64,000 nt of DNA, taken from the NCBI GenBank assembly GCA_014529385.2, contig CM043967.1, positions 131,375,182 through 131,439,181 on the forward strand. The letters are read 5' to 3'. Made by a program: the position numbers and the translations under genes. The notes under the pieces were generated by a model. The model made no database searches and was not told the DNA's origin. It was given only the letters and a program-made list of their open reading frames with translations. The first letter of the stretch is position 1, and every line of letters starts with the position of its first letter. The stretch is from Adiantum capillus-veneris (lineage: Eukaryota; Streptophyta; Polypodiopsida; Polypodiales; Pteridaceae). Shown here piece by piece: positions 31,240 to 42,189 of the stretch.

Positions 31240-32943
31240 TTAATCACAAAATTCTCTATTAGGGTTGTTCATCTAAGTTGAGTTATAGATTAGGAAACTA
31301 CTGCATCATGTGTAGATACTCACCCTTCTCATGCCTAGTCAAATCCGGAGACAACATGCTTTGAATCAGTTGTTTGACATTAGGTTGAAATTTGGGTTGC
31401 ATTAGCTCTTCAATTTGCTCATAAGGACCAAATATATCCTCATTTTGCATACGGAAAAGAAATATTTTTTTCTCATCATGCTCCTCTTCAAGAAATTAGG
31501 AAGAAATATCTATGTCATTATCGCTACTATCTTCCACCTCACTGCCATCATCCCCATTGTATTTTTCTTCACTTGAAAACTCTTCTTCATCATCTTCCTC
31601 ATCATAATCAACGTCCAAAGATTTTTTGCTAGCCATGTCAAACCTCTTCTTATCATCCCTTGTATTGTAGAGAGTGATGGTACCATGTCCCCAATCCTGT
31701 ATAGCTTTGGTTACCTGTAACCATGGTCTTCTAAGGATGAGAGGGAATGCACCAATACCCGTGAGCATAACATGAGAATTGACCAGAATTTTAACGCCAA
31801 ATATATCCACCTCCATGTCCTTTATAACTCCCAAAAACTTCACCCTTGATTAATTTGCAAGATTTATATGAAAACTTGAATTTTTTACCATGCCGAGTCC
31901 CAACTTTGATACACAAGCTTGAGTGATGACACATATCTGTGCACCTCCATCAATATAAGCCGCCCCAATGCACTTCCTATGCCATGCATCCACAATACGG
32001 ATATATTAGGTAGCTCATTCAAAGATAAAACTCTCACAAACCCCCTATCAGGCTCCTTCTTCATAGGGTTGGCCACATACTTCCATTGCCTCTTTAACTT
32101 CAGACACATCTCCATGATTTGCCCAAAGGTAACATCAACCTTTCTGCTCACCAAATCAGCCCTCAAATATAGTTTGGTTGCCCGTCTCCCAAAGTAAAAT
32201 TGGATGCATTGTAATGTTGTTTCGATTTTCTCTTCTTCTTCTCTTTAACTATACCCATTTCAACTTGTTTCCCTCTTTTATAATTGGGACTTGCATCACT
32301 CATATCATGATCTCTTGTAACCCTCTGACCTATGGGCATGGCCATAGATTCCAAATCATCCTTGTTCTTCTCTAAATGGATTATGCCTACCCTTTTTGTC
32401 TTGCCCTTCTATTCAATTGTCAAACTACTTGGTCGCGCTTTGGATTTGATCTCAATATCATAATCTTGACCTCAAGAAGGAATCTATGAATGAAGAGGAA
32501 ACATATCACCACCCATCCTCTTTGGTTTGTCACATTAAGGGCTTTTATGACCCCTTCACCACAATTCTAGCACTGAAACATATCCCCTCTTCTAGCCATG
32601 CATGTTCCTTTACCACATGCAAACCCCTCATTGCTTCCATTGCCATGACCATACCCATAGCTTTGACCTCTTCCACCTCCCATCTTATGTATATATAGAT
32701 TCTTCATAAGACCTACCACTTCTTGCATCTCCTTGCAAAAAGAATTCATATCTTAAGAGGCTTGTTGATCATAACTTGGCTCCCTAATGAGGACTCTTCG
32801 TTGCACTACAACTTCTTCAACCTTTGGATCTTCATTGATTCCAAGTTGATTGAGACACTCTGTCTTCCACTCTTTGTTTTTTGCAATTTCAACCGCCTCT
32901 TTGAAGGTCCTTGGCTGCTTGAGCTCCACCTTTAAGCATACGC
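31240..32943 (-). pseudogene. Gypsy #5 relic: gag C-terminus and protease region
   Basis: Minus-strand relic related to gypsy #3. Element order: 'LKVELKQPRTFKEAVEIAKN' (gag, near 32900), zinc-knuckle region in broken frames (about 32560), 'KKRKSKQHYNASNFTLGDG', then 'DVTFGQIMEMCLKLKRQWKY' and the protease-side 'MLTGIGAFPLILRRPWLQVT'. It ends in an acidic linker and sequence equivalent to the region just before the RT of gypsy #3. The RT itself is missing, and the 5' part continues at 41734 beyond gypsy #3. Confidence 0.82.
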
Positions 32944-34082
32944 TGTGAGCGGGATGAAAACACACACAGCGCCTCTATAACGACCCAACACACACTCTTG
33001 GGAAGATACACACACACACACACTATGGGGCACCACTCGGCTTACACAACTCACCTGGCCGAGACAGGGAACACACCTCTGGAGTGAGAGGAGAGAGACT
33101 ATCCATTTGCCCACTCCACACAGACACACACACACACACCCCCAAAAAACTCAGCTCAAAAGAGGAGAATTTCTGATGTTTAGATACAATTGAGCTTGGG
33201 CCAACACCAATGGGGCAAATAGCTCACACAATATGGGTAAAATAAGCCAGATACAATCACAAACTAGAGCAGAAACTTCGCTCATAGGAGAAACTTACAC
33301 AGAAAAACAGCAAGAAAAGAGTGAGGAATTTGGCAAAATGGACAGCGCCATCGCGTCCGGAACGGCCCAAAACCCCAGTCTACAATGTCAAAGTGCTCAA
33401 ATCTGACCTCGGATGAGCAGTTTACGGCCAAAATAGGCTCCAAAATGAGCAAAAACACACCTGCGGCTGTTCCTCCTTTCTTCTCCACGTTTTTTCTGGT
33501 CTTCTCTCTTTTTTTCAGTTTCCACACTTAGCTTTATTAGTCGGGCACCCTTGGCCTTTTAGATGACCTTAAACGGACCCCGAAATGGCCAAAAACTGAC
33601 CTCACAGTGCATAGTTGTCACCTTTTTGCATCATCCGCACACTTGGCACTCAGTTTTTCCAATAATGCATCCCGCCACAACGTGAAGTGGCCCCAAAAAG
33701 TGGTCCTAATGATGACCTTTCTGTATAACTCTCACAAGAAAACACCACTTTGTGTCCGTATTCTTCCACGTGCAAATATTGACCCCGTTCGGCCTCCTGA
33801 TGCCACTCGATGCCATCTGACGCACCTGCTTACCTCATGTCGTTGGCCCGCGGATAGCTTCCTCGAGAAGTTTTACGCGCTACCAACTTCTCCTTATTGT
33901 AGGAAAAACACACTAGTATTGATAATAGTGAAAATCGATGCACTATGTACACCCTGTCCTACCTGTACACATGTGGGCCCCACGTAACCACCTGGCTCTG
34001 AAAAATGGGCAATTCTTTATTTGATGCACCATGCATGTATATGTACATATGCGCAATCCCTTGCTCAAAAAAAATCCTGACA
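32944..34082 (-). repeat. Gypsy #3 3' LTR (1139 bp)
   Basis: Begins 'tgtgagcgggatg' and ends 'tcctgaca'. A short CA run (33008-33023) is present where the partner LTR has a long one. It is followed by 'taatttgcccatcccctagc', which on the element strand is a purine-rich stretch suited to a plus-strand primer. Confidence 0.95.
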
Positions 34083-34110
34083 TAATTTGCCCATCCCCTA
34101 GCCTGCTAGA

Positions 34111-34527
34111 TCATTCATAATCAGCAGTAGCAAAGAGAGATATGAGACTCGCCGCATCACAGGTCTCCTCATCGTTCACCAACATTGCTTGCTCCACAGA
34201 CAGCTCATCTTGCTCCACCATCATCAATCTAGCCTGATACAATTTAAGACGCAATCCATTTACCCTTGACTTATGTAGAACACCATCCAGGTTAGCCAGC
34301 TGATATGTGCCATTTGGAAAACACTCCACTACCTTGAAAGGGCCTTCCCACTTAATTTGAAACTTCTTTTGGAAGGTGTTGTCCAGCTTACTGTTGTAGC
34401 GCAAAACCAAGTCATGTTTCTTGATACCCTTACTTTTGACCTTTTCATTTATCTTTGCCAAAGCCTTATCCTGCATCTGCCCATAATGCTCCAATGCGCT
34501 CATCCTATCCAATTGGACCTCTTGTTA
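34111..34527 (-). pseudogene. Gypsy #3 integrase C-terminus
   Basis: Last 133 codons of the polyprotein: 'HDLVLRYNSKLDNTFQKKFQ', 'KWEGPFKVVECFPNGTYQLA' and 'SRVNGLRLKLYQA', the SH3-like C-terminal domain of gypsy integrases. A TAA (34527-34525) cuts it from the core in the same frame. The protein ends at 34111 with no chromodomain. Confidence 0.9.
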
Positions 34528-36867
34528 CTGCAAGAGCCTCTCTTTGAATGCATCACTAGGCGGCCCAAGCAACTTCTCTAACATCTTGACCGCAGGCAAC
34601 TCTACCTCCACAGGCAATAGTGCTTCCTTTCCATACACCAAATGAAATGGAGTAAACCCTGTACCTGTCTTCACCGAAGTATGGTAAGCCCATAATGCAC
34701 TAGGCAATTCCAAATCCCAATTCTTTCCTTGGTGCTCTGTCACTTTAGAAAGAATTTGTACCAACTCACCATTGAATCTTTCATTTAAGCCATTACACTG
34801 TGGGTAATAAGGAGTGGTATGCTGGTGCTTAATCTTCATCTTTGTGCATAAGAAGTCTAGCAGTTTAGCTCTAAATCCTGGCTCCTTATCTGAAAGTAGC
34901 TCTAATGGCACCCCAAACTTGCAACATATTTCATCATACACAAATTTTGCCACATCCTTTGCAGTGATCTGTTTTACTGCTATAGCCTCTGCCCATCTAG
35001 AAAGATAGTCCACTGCCGTCAAAATATAGCTTTTGCCCCTGCTTGTGATAGGTAACGGGCCTATTGCATCAATTCTCCACTTTTCAAACACATCAAACGC
35101 CATAATGGTTTTTCGTAGCTCTGGCTTCAACACTCTCTTCCCAAATTCTTGACACCTATTGCAAGACCTACACCAATGGTGAACATCCTTGTGCAAACTA
35201 GGCCATACATACCCCTCTTGCAAAATCTTATGCAAGGTGATCTTTAGAGCAAAATGGCCACCACATGCACCTTCATGATTCTCTTCCAACACTCTGTAAA
35301 GCTCCTCCCGCCAAGGTACACGTCTCAACACGAGATCAACCCCTTTCATGTATAAGACATCACCAATCAATTTGTACCTGTATGCTCTACGCACAAAGCC
35401 ATACTTCTTAGACTTCTGAATCTCCTTTGGAATGATTCCTGTTAGCAAAAACTCCTCTTCTTGAGCCAAACTTTCCCGGCCATGATAAAGAGGTAAAGTG
35501 GTCCTCAACATGAATAGCTCCCCAATCATGGCTTGAGCTGCTTCATGTGCCTCTCCATTTAGAGCACGTTCAATGTGTCTGATGCTCCATGCTTCAAACT
35601 TTTTTAACAGGCCTTTAATTCTGCAGCACATTTCCTTCAATGAGGTGTTCTTGCTCTTCCACACACCTAGCACTTGCTTCACCACTAACAAGGCATCACC
35701 TTTTATGCTTAACCTTTGAACCCCATGCTTCAAACAAATGTGTAATCCGGCTTCCAATGTAGCATATTCAGCCTCATTGTTACTATGCGCATCCAATTTG
35801 AACCCTCTCTTGCATACTAGCTTCCCCTCTGGATCATAAAGTGCTATACCCCCTGATGCTGCATCGTGGCTCTTTCTGTATGAACCATCAAAGAACAACA
35901 CATGTGCATTGCTGATCTGTGGCACTTCTTCAACTACCTTTCTCACCACCTCTTCCTTAACAATAAGGGGATTCTCCTTGTAGGTCAACAAATCAGCTAG
36001 GGTAGCCCTTGTACTATCTTCCACTAGAAAAGAGAACTCAAACTCTTGCAGCTCAATTACCCATTTCTTCACCACATTTGACATGTTAGTACCATTAATT
36101 AACTGTGGCAAAAAGGCATAACTCGTCAAGAAAAAAAAAGGCCGTGGTAGCAAGTAATGACGAAATCGTCGACAAGCAAATATTACACTGGCCATCACTA
36201 GCTCTACTTCCGATAACTTTCTCTCCGCTACCAACTTCACTCGGCTTGCACAATACACTGGCCTGATATAATGGCTGCCCTTCCCCTTTTGCAATAGCAT
36301 GGCTCCAATGGCATCATCCCCTACTGATGAATTTACATAAAAAACTTTCTCCCAATCAGGAGCCTGCATTGCTGACAACCCCCCTAACACCTCTTTCACC
36401 TCTTGAAACACTTCTTCACACTTGTCATCCCATTGCAATGGATCATGCTTTGCCACTTGCTGTAATGGATAAAGAATCTGCGAAGACAATGGAATAAACC
36501 GTGCCATGTACTTCACTTTGTGTATAAAGGTTGCCAATTGCTTCTTACTCGTAGGTGATGGAAGAAGAATAATAGACTTAACCTTGTCTGGATCAACCTC
36601 AATGCCATTTTCTGACACCATGTGGCCCAATAACTTCACCCTTGGCTGTGCTAGATGACATTTCTTTGGATTTATTTGTCCTCCACATTCATCATATCGA
36701 GCCAATACCATCTGCAGCTTCTCATGGTGTTCAGCCCTACTGCTATAAACACAGAAGTCATCCATAAAAGCTTTAACACAACTACCAATGAATGGTTCCA
36801 ACACCCAATTCGCTCTCTCTTGATAGAAAGATGGTCCATTTGACAACCCAAACGGCAGCACTGTTTA
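34525..36867 (-). pseudogene. Gypsy #3 RT, two RNases H and integrase core
   Basis: A 778-codon open block. RT: 'LPFGLSNGPSFYQERANWV' and the active site 'AFMDDFCVYSS' (Met in place of Val/Ile), 'GGQINPKKCHLAQ'. First RNase H: 'FYVNSSVGDDAIGAMLLQ'. Second, plant-type RNase H: 'VLFFDGSYRKS', 'HSNNEAEYATLEAGL', 'IKGDALLVVKQVLGVW'. Integrase: zinc-binding 'ACGGHFALKITLHKIL' with 'CRSCNRCQEFG', catalytic core Asp in 'WRIDAIGPLP', Asp in 'ELLSDKEPGF' and Glu in 'NGLNERFNGE'. Catalytic residues are intact. The block begins after a TAA (36867-36865) just before 'LPFGL'. Confidence 0.95.
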
Positions 36868-38112
36868 GCAATAGCAGCCCCATGGCGTAATGAAAGGTGT
36901 CTTTGTGCGATCTTTAAGAGCAATCTTCAATTGAAAATAGCCTGAAAAACCATCACACACACTGTACCTCTCATAACCTGCCGCTGAATCCAAGATCTGA
37001 TCTATGAATGGAAGAGGATATGGGTTCTTCTTAGTGGCTGCATTTAAGGGTTTAAAATCTACACAAATCCTCCACTTCCCATCCTTCTTTGGACTGACTA
37101 CTACTGGACTCACCCATTCTGTGGTCTCCACAGGGACTATGAACCCTGCCTTCAACAACTTGTCCACCTCTTCTCGCAAGGCTTCCATTTGCTCTTGACC
37201 CATCATTCTTAGCCTTTGCCGCACTGGCTTAGCACCTTCTTTCAGCTCTATATGCATCTCTTCACCCTTGAACCCTCTGATCTCTTCATATGAAGTAATG
37301 AACAAATCAGGAAAACTAGCCAGCATATTCAAATATATATCCTTCTCCATAGCTGAGAGGTCTCCACTAATCATTTGCGTCATTAATTCCTGCTTCTTTG
37401 ACAACTCAACCTTGGTTTGCATTAGCCCTTCAATCACTTCATAAGGCCCTTCACTTTCATCTTCAACTTCATTTGCAAATGCGACTAAACCACACTCCTG
37501 GATTTCTTTATCCATCAAAAGAAATGCAACATCAACATCCTCATCACTGCTGGTAGTGCTATCACTGTCCTCATCTGTCACAGGGGAAGAGTCTTCATCA
37601 CTAGACTCATCCTCATCTTCATAAAGCTCCTCTAATCGTTTCCTTGTGTCCATATTATAAAGCTTCTTGGTACCTGTCTTTCCATAGAGGCTAATCGTAC
37701 CATGTCGCCAATCTTGAACAGCTCCCACTGCACGTAACCATGGTCTGCCCAGTATAATAGGATATGCTCCCAACCCTGCTGGAATCACATGAAAATCAAC
37801 CACTTCCTTTGCATCATATGCCTCCACTTCTAAGCTCTTTACAACACCTAAGCATTTTACTTTTTGATGGTTTGCCAATCTGATCCGAAAACCTGACACC
37901 CCAGCCACTGTGAGACCCATCTTCTCAACGCATGAGTGTGTTATGACGCATATTTGGGCTCCGCCATCCACATAACCTTGTCCCAAATTTTTCCTTTTAT
38001 GCCACACATCTACTATTGGACAAATGTCTGGTAGCTCGTCCATTGCCAACACCTTCACTGAACCTCTCTCTGGCTCTTTCTCCATTGGGTTAACCATCCT
38101 CTTCCACTGTCA
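36865..38112 (-). pseudogene. Gypsy #3 protease and N-terminal RT
   Basis: Protease with active site 'GYVDGGAQICVITHS' (Asp-Gly-Gly variant of DSG/DTG) and 'YPIILGRPWLRAV'. An acidic Ser/Asp-rich linker follows, then the pre-RT region 'HIELKEGAKPVRQRLRM' and RT fingers 'EWVSPVVVSPKKDGKWRICV'. The TGA at 38112-38110 stands in 'KLK-stop-QWKR', where gypsy #4 has Arg ('VRRQWSK'), so CGA to TGA is likely. Confidence 0.93.
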
Positions 38113-39461
38113 CTTTAGCTTAGGCACCATCTCTATAAGCTGCCCAAAAGTAACATCTGCCTTCCTGCTCGTCAGATCCTCCTTCAAGTCATAGCTTAAT
38201 TGCCCATCCCCTAGTGGAAAATCTGAAACATGAAACTTTCGACGAGCTCTCCTTTTCCTCTTGGCCTTGACATCCTCGCCTTCATGGCTCTTTCCTTTCT
38301 TCTTACTAGGACCTGGGGCACTTCTTCCTTCCTTATCCTCTGTGGTCCTCTTCCCAATAGGCATCACTAATGTATCCTCTAGCTTTGATGCCTTCTCCAA
38401 GGTGACTACACTTAGCACTTTTGTCTTTCCCTTTTCCTCCTGGGTCAGTCCACTGGTTCCTTCGTCTCCCTTAATTTCGATGCCATAATCATTTGACCTA
38501 GTTAGCACCTGTCTTGGCAATGGATACATGTCTCCCCCCATCCTTGGTGGCTTATCACATTGCGGGCTGATGTGACCCAACTCTCCACAATTATAACATG
38601 TGGGTGTCTGCCTCCAAAACCTACCATTGCTTTGTCCAACACCATTCCTAGGCCTTTCTTCACCTCCTGGCTGATTTGCAAACCTCCCTCGACCTCGATT
38701 ATTTCCCACTTGACCTAGCATGTTTAGGCTGAGATTCTTCATCAAATCTACCATTTGCCTCATGTCTTGCCTTAGCCCATCATCTTGCACTGCTGTAGTG
38801 ACCACTGCTGGCATAACCTGAGTAGTAACAGGAACCACTGGTTCATGATGAACCCCTGACATGCGCCCTTGTAAAGACTCTATAGGCTGAAACTCAGACC
38901 TCATTGGCAAAGACTCCACCCCTAACTGGCTCATTTACCTCAGCTTCCACTCTTTGTTCCTTGCTACCTCTAGTGCATCTTTATATGTCCTAGGCTTCTT
39001 TAGCTCCACTCTCCAACGTATATTCTCCCAAAGACTAGCCAAGAACCTGTCCTTCTTCATCATGTCAGGTGGGGTACCTGTGGTGCTAAATCCTTGCACA
39101 TTCGCTCCCATGCCAATGAAAACTTACGTATGTACGCATCTACTGGCTCACCTTCCTTTTGCACCAAAGCCTGTACTTCTTGCCACACTTTGTCAGGATC
39201 TTCTATCTTCACAAACTCCACTTCCAGCCCATGTCGTAGATTGTCCCAACTCAACCTTACAGGTAGATCAGCCACACGCAACTCCTCTTCAAATGCTTTA
39301 GACCAAACTCGTGCATCACTCTTCAAAAAAATTTGGAGAAGGCGTAACATTTGCGTAGGGTCATGAATCTGGTTGCTAATGCAGGCAACCTCCATCATTT
39401 CCAAAAATTCTTCCACATCTTCATCACTTCTTCCATGAAACTCCGGATAAGAGAAATCCAT
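38110..39461 (-). pseudogene. Gypsy #3 gag
   Basis: Starts at the ATG 39461-39459 ('MDFSYPEFHGRSDEDVEEFL'). The capsid-like helical domain runs through 'LLQIFLKSDARVWSKAFEEE' and 'KVWQEVQALVQ'. A frameshift near 39066 moves the frame into 'MMKKDRFLASLWENIRWRVE'. A TAA at 38937-38935 follows, then a CCHC knuckle 'CYNCGELGHISPQC' and a Lys/Arg-rich stretch 'KRKRRARRKFHVSDF'. Confidence 0.92.
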
Positions 39462-39563
39462 GGCTACCCAAATTATAATGCTTTGAGAACCCCTTCGAAC
39501 ACACGTGCAAGAACCCAAAACTTTTCACTACCCAATCCCCAGAAACTTCAATGGAGCTCAACT

Positions 39564-39806
39564 TTAGATAAGGACAAACACATGCACATCAAATGAGTTT
39601 TCATAGTTAATCATCGGAATGACAACAGGCAAAGGACATTCCAGGATCTCTCTCAATCTTCTTGGCCCAAACATAAAGACTATGCGCTGCTGGAAAAAGA
39701 TCTTCCTAGACACATGAACATTAATCTGAATTCTTTGAGTTAAATGAAAAGGTGTGAACTGAGGGCCATTTTGATCATCCATTAAATCCAACCATGAAGC
39801 TCCCAA
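39564..39806 (-). CDS. Pre-gag ORF of gypsy #3 (conserved C-terminal part)
   Basis: An 80-codon frame between the 5' LTR and gag. Its last 35 residues align without gaps with the last 35 of the pre-gag frame of gypsy #4 (61154-61372): for example 'REILECPLPVVIPMI' here and 'FEVLASDQPFVLPLV' there, ending 'FDVHVFVLI' and 'FEVLIYVLV'. About ten residues are identical and most others similar, and both end at a stop before gag. The upstream part is probably frame-shifted, so this is the surviving end of a longer ORF. Tat/Ogre elements are known to carry an extra ORF before gag; its function is unknown. Confidence 0.65.
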   Translation of the reverse strand: MGASWLDLMDDQNGPQFTPFHLTQRIQINVHVSRKIFFQQRIVFMFGPRRLREILECPLPVVIPMINYENSFDVHVFVLI

Positions 39807-40062
39807 GAAGGCACACCTGACTCAACCTCTGATTTTGCCAAAATTTCAATAGCATAACAACATAAATGGCTCAAAATACCAAAAAACGAGCCATCATAAC
39901 TTGGGAAAATTTCGACAGAGTTTCCCCAGAAGTAGAGCAGTAGGAACCCAAAATATAGACTGTCTATGTATGCATAGACTGTCAACAATAGAACCCGAGC
40001 ATCGAATAGGACTCACTAGTACATAGCCTATGGCGAGGTCACAAAAAGGGTGCTCCAGCTAC

Positions 40063-40150
40063 CTGTATCACCGAAAGGATCTCCACATTTGAGAATCCCC
40101 CAGCTCAATAAAAACCTCACGCTATCGACCCTCACACGAAGGCTAATGCA
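40063..40150 (-). repeat. Leader module shared with the copia element
   Basis: 'acctgtatcaccgaaagg', 'gagaatcccccagctcaat' and 'cgaccctcac' match 6594-6680 of the copia leader in the same orientation. Confidence 0.75.
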
Positions 40151-40400
40151 AATCGCGTATAGTCAAGTCTCAGAAATGACTATCTTCCAGACCAAATCTC
40201 AGAAATGGCTGGGACTGCCAAATACAACCAAGTATGGCTCCACAAATGCGTACAATGGCAGTTTCCACAAGTAACGTACAATCCAGCAGACAATGCGCTC
40301 AAACAGGCGCCAAGTGATGCATACCCACAACAACTGCAAGTGACATCACTGCTAGTAGATCACTATACTCCAGCTACCTGTACCTGTGTGAATCACCTGT

Positions 40401-40455
40401 ACCTGTAACCTGTAACCTGTAACCTGTAACCTGTAACCTGTAACCTGTAACCTGT
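40401..40455. repeat. Heptamer tandem repeat (ACCTGTA)n
   Basis: Seven perfect ACCTGTA units and a partial eighth, in the gypsy #3 leader. It differs from the plant telomere unit (TTTAGGG/CCCTAAA), so it is not telomeric. Confidence 0.95.
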
Positions 40456-40512
40456 CCCCGAATCTCGAAGCTTGAAGCTCGAAGCAGAAGGTACGCGAAG
40501 AAGATCCTCCAT

Positions 40513-40522
40513 GGGGGCGCCA
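40513..40522 (-). other. Gypsy #3 primer binding site
   Basis: On the element strand TGGCGCCCCC, six bases inside the LTR boundary at 40529. The form resembles other gypsy primer sites; the tRNA was not assigned. Confidence 0.65.
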
Positions 40523-40528
40523 AAAGAA

Positions 40529-40590
40529 TGTGAGCGGGATGAAAACACACACAACGTCTCTATAACGACCCGACACACACTCTTGGGAAG

Positions 40591-40668
<78 letters not shown>

Positions 40669-41733
40669 TGGGGCACCACTCGGCTTACACAACGCACTTG
40701 GCCGAGACAGGGAACACACCTCTGGAGTGAGAGGAGAGAGACTATCCACTTGCCCACTCCACACAGACACACACACACACACACACACACACCCAAAAAA
40801 CTCAGCTCAAAAGAGGAGAATTTCTGATGTTTAGATACAATTGAGCTTGGGCCAACACCAATGGGGCAAATAGCTCACACAATATGGATAAAATAAGCCA
40901 AATACAATCACAAACTAGAGCAGAAACTTCGCTCATAGGAGAAACTTACACAGAAAAATATCAGGAAAAGAGTGAGGAATTTGGCAAAATGGACAACGCC
41001 ATCGCGTCCGGAACGGCCCAAAACCCCAGTCTACAATGTCAAAGTGCTCAAATCCGTCCTCGGATGAGCAGTTTACGGCCAAAATAGGCTCCAAAATGAG
41101 CAAAAACACACCTGCGGCTGTTCCTCCTCTCTTCTCCATGTTTTTTCTGGTCTTCTCTCTTTTTTTCAGTTTCCACACTTAGCTTTATTAGTCGGGCACC
41201 CTTGGCCTTTTAGATGACCTTAAACGGACCCCGAAATGGCCAAAAACTGACCTCACAGTGCATAGTTGTCACCTTTTTGCATCATCCGCACACTTGGCAC
41301 TCAGTTTTTCCAATAATGCATCCCTCCACAACGTGAAGTGGCCCCAAAAAGTGGTCCTAATGATGACCTTTCTGCATAACTCTCACAAGAAAACACCACT
41401 TTGTGTCCGTATTCTTCCACGTGCAAATATTGACCCCGTTCGGCCTCCTGATGCCACTCGATGCCATCTGACGCACCTGCTTACCTCATGTCGTTGGCCC
41501 GCGGATAGCTTCCTCGAGAAGTTTTACGCGCTACCAACTTCTCCTTATTGTAGGAAAAACACACTAGTACTGATAATAGTGAAAATCGATGCACTATGTA
41601 CACCCTGTCCTACCTGTACACATGTGGGCCCCACGTAACCACCTGGCTCTGAAAAATGGGCAATTCTTTATTTGATGCACCATGCATGTATATCTACATA
41701 TGCACAATCCCTTGCTCAAAAAAACTCCTGACA
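40529..41733 (-). repeat. Gypsy #3 5' LTR (1205 bp)
   Basis: Partner of 32944-34082. The length difference comes mostly from the CA tract at 40593-40666 and a second CA run near 40767. Confidence 0.95.
40593..40666. repeat. (CA)n microsatellite in the 5' LTR only
   Basis: A 74-bp CA tract; the 3' LTR has about 16 bp at the same point. The LTRs were identical at insertion, so the tract has expanded or contracted since. Confidence 0.97.
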
Positions 41734-42189
41734 ACGCCTCTTCTCAATCTTGCAAGACATGGATGGAAGAATTTCACCCCCACAGATGTGTCTTCATAAG
41801 GTCCTCTATGGTTTGGATTTCACCTTGCACTTAGCTTTGAATTGACTACCATAACTTTTATGGGTCTTCCACATGCCGAAAATGCATAAGGAAAGCATGG
41901 ATTACCATTACATAGGTCATAACTTGAGGAGGTTAGGTTGATTAGAACTCTTTTTTGTAGCCTTCCAACCACTCTTGAGCATCTCCCTTCAAACAAAAAT
42001 AGAAGATTCATAGCACCAAAACTGGGTCTTGCTTGCCAACAAGAAGGTAAGAAAACTCCATTTCCTCAATGAAACCTTTGGCACTTTCATTTTCCTTTCC
42101 ATGAAAATATGGAAAACTAAATGCCACGGCTCTTAAAACCTGTAAACTAAAGGTGAGAAGCAATTCCTCGATGGTGGGCACCAAAACAC
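41734..42189 (-). pseudogene. Gypsy #5 gag N-terminus
   Basis: Continuation of the relic at 31240-32943 on the other side of gypsy #3. 'FSFPYFHGKENESAKGFIEE' aligns with the gypsy #3 gag start ('FSYPEFHGRSDEDVEEFLE'). Later pieces in broken frames include 'LFLFEGRCSRVVGRL'. Next to the insertion, 'FLAxL' residues line up with gypsy #3 'RFLASLWENI'. Confidence 0.8.

Larger units (their letters stand above)
32944..41733 (-). mobile_element. Gypsy #3, complete Tat-type element, TSD ACGC
   Basis: An 8.8-kb minus-strand element with LTRs at 32944-34082 and 40529-41733, both TGTGAGCGGG...TCCTGACA. ACGC flanks both ends (32940-32943 and 41734-41737). Removing the element with one ACGC copy restores the aligned gag frame of the host gypsy #5, which supports the 4-bp duplication. 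Gag-pol is one reading frame with four nonsense codons and one frameshift. A second RNase H before the integrase and the lack of a chromodomain place it in the Tat lineage. LTRs differ by about 2% by eye, plus CA-repeat length. Confidence 0.95.

Noticed and set aside
33607-33987. 126-codon plus-strand ORF present in both gypsy #3 LTRs (also 41258-41638)
   Set aside because: It lies on the strand opposite to gag-pol. Being in both copies only reflects LTR identity at insertion, so it is not evidence of selection.
40401-40455. Heptamer repeat as interstitial telomere
   Set aside because: The unit ACCTGTA (TACAGGT) is not a rotation of the plant telomere unit TTTAGGG on either strand.
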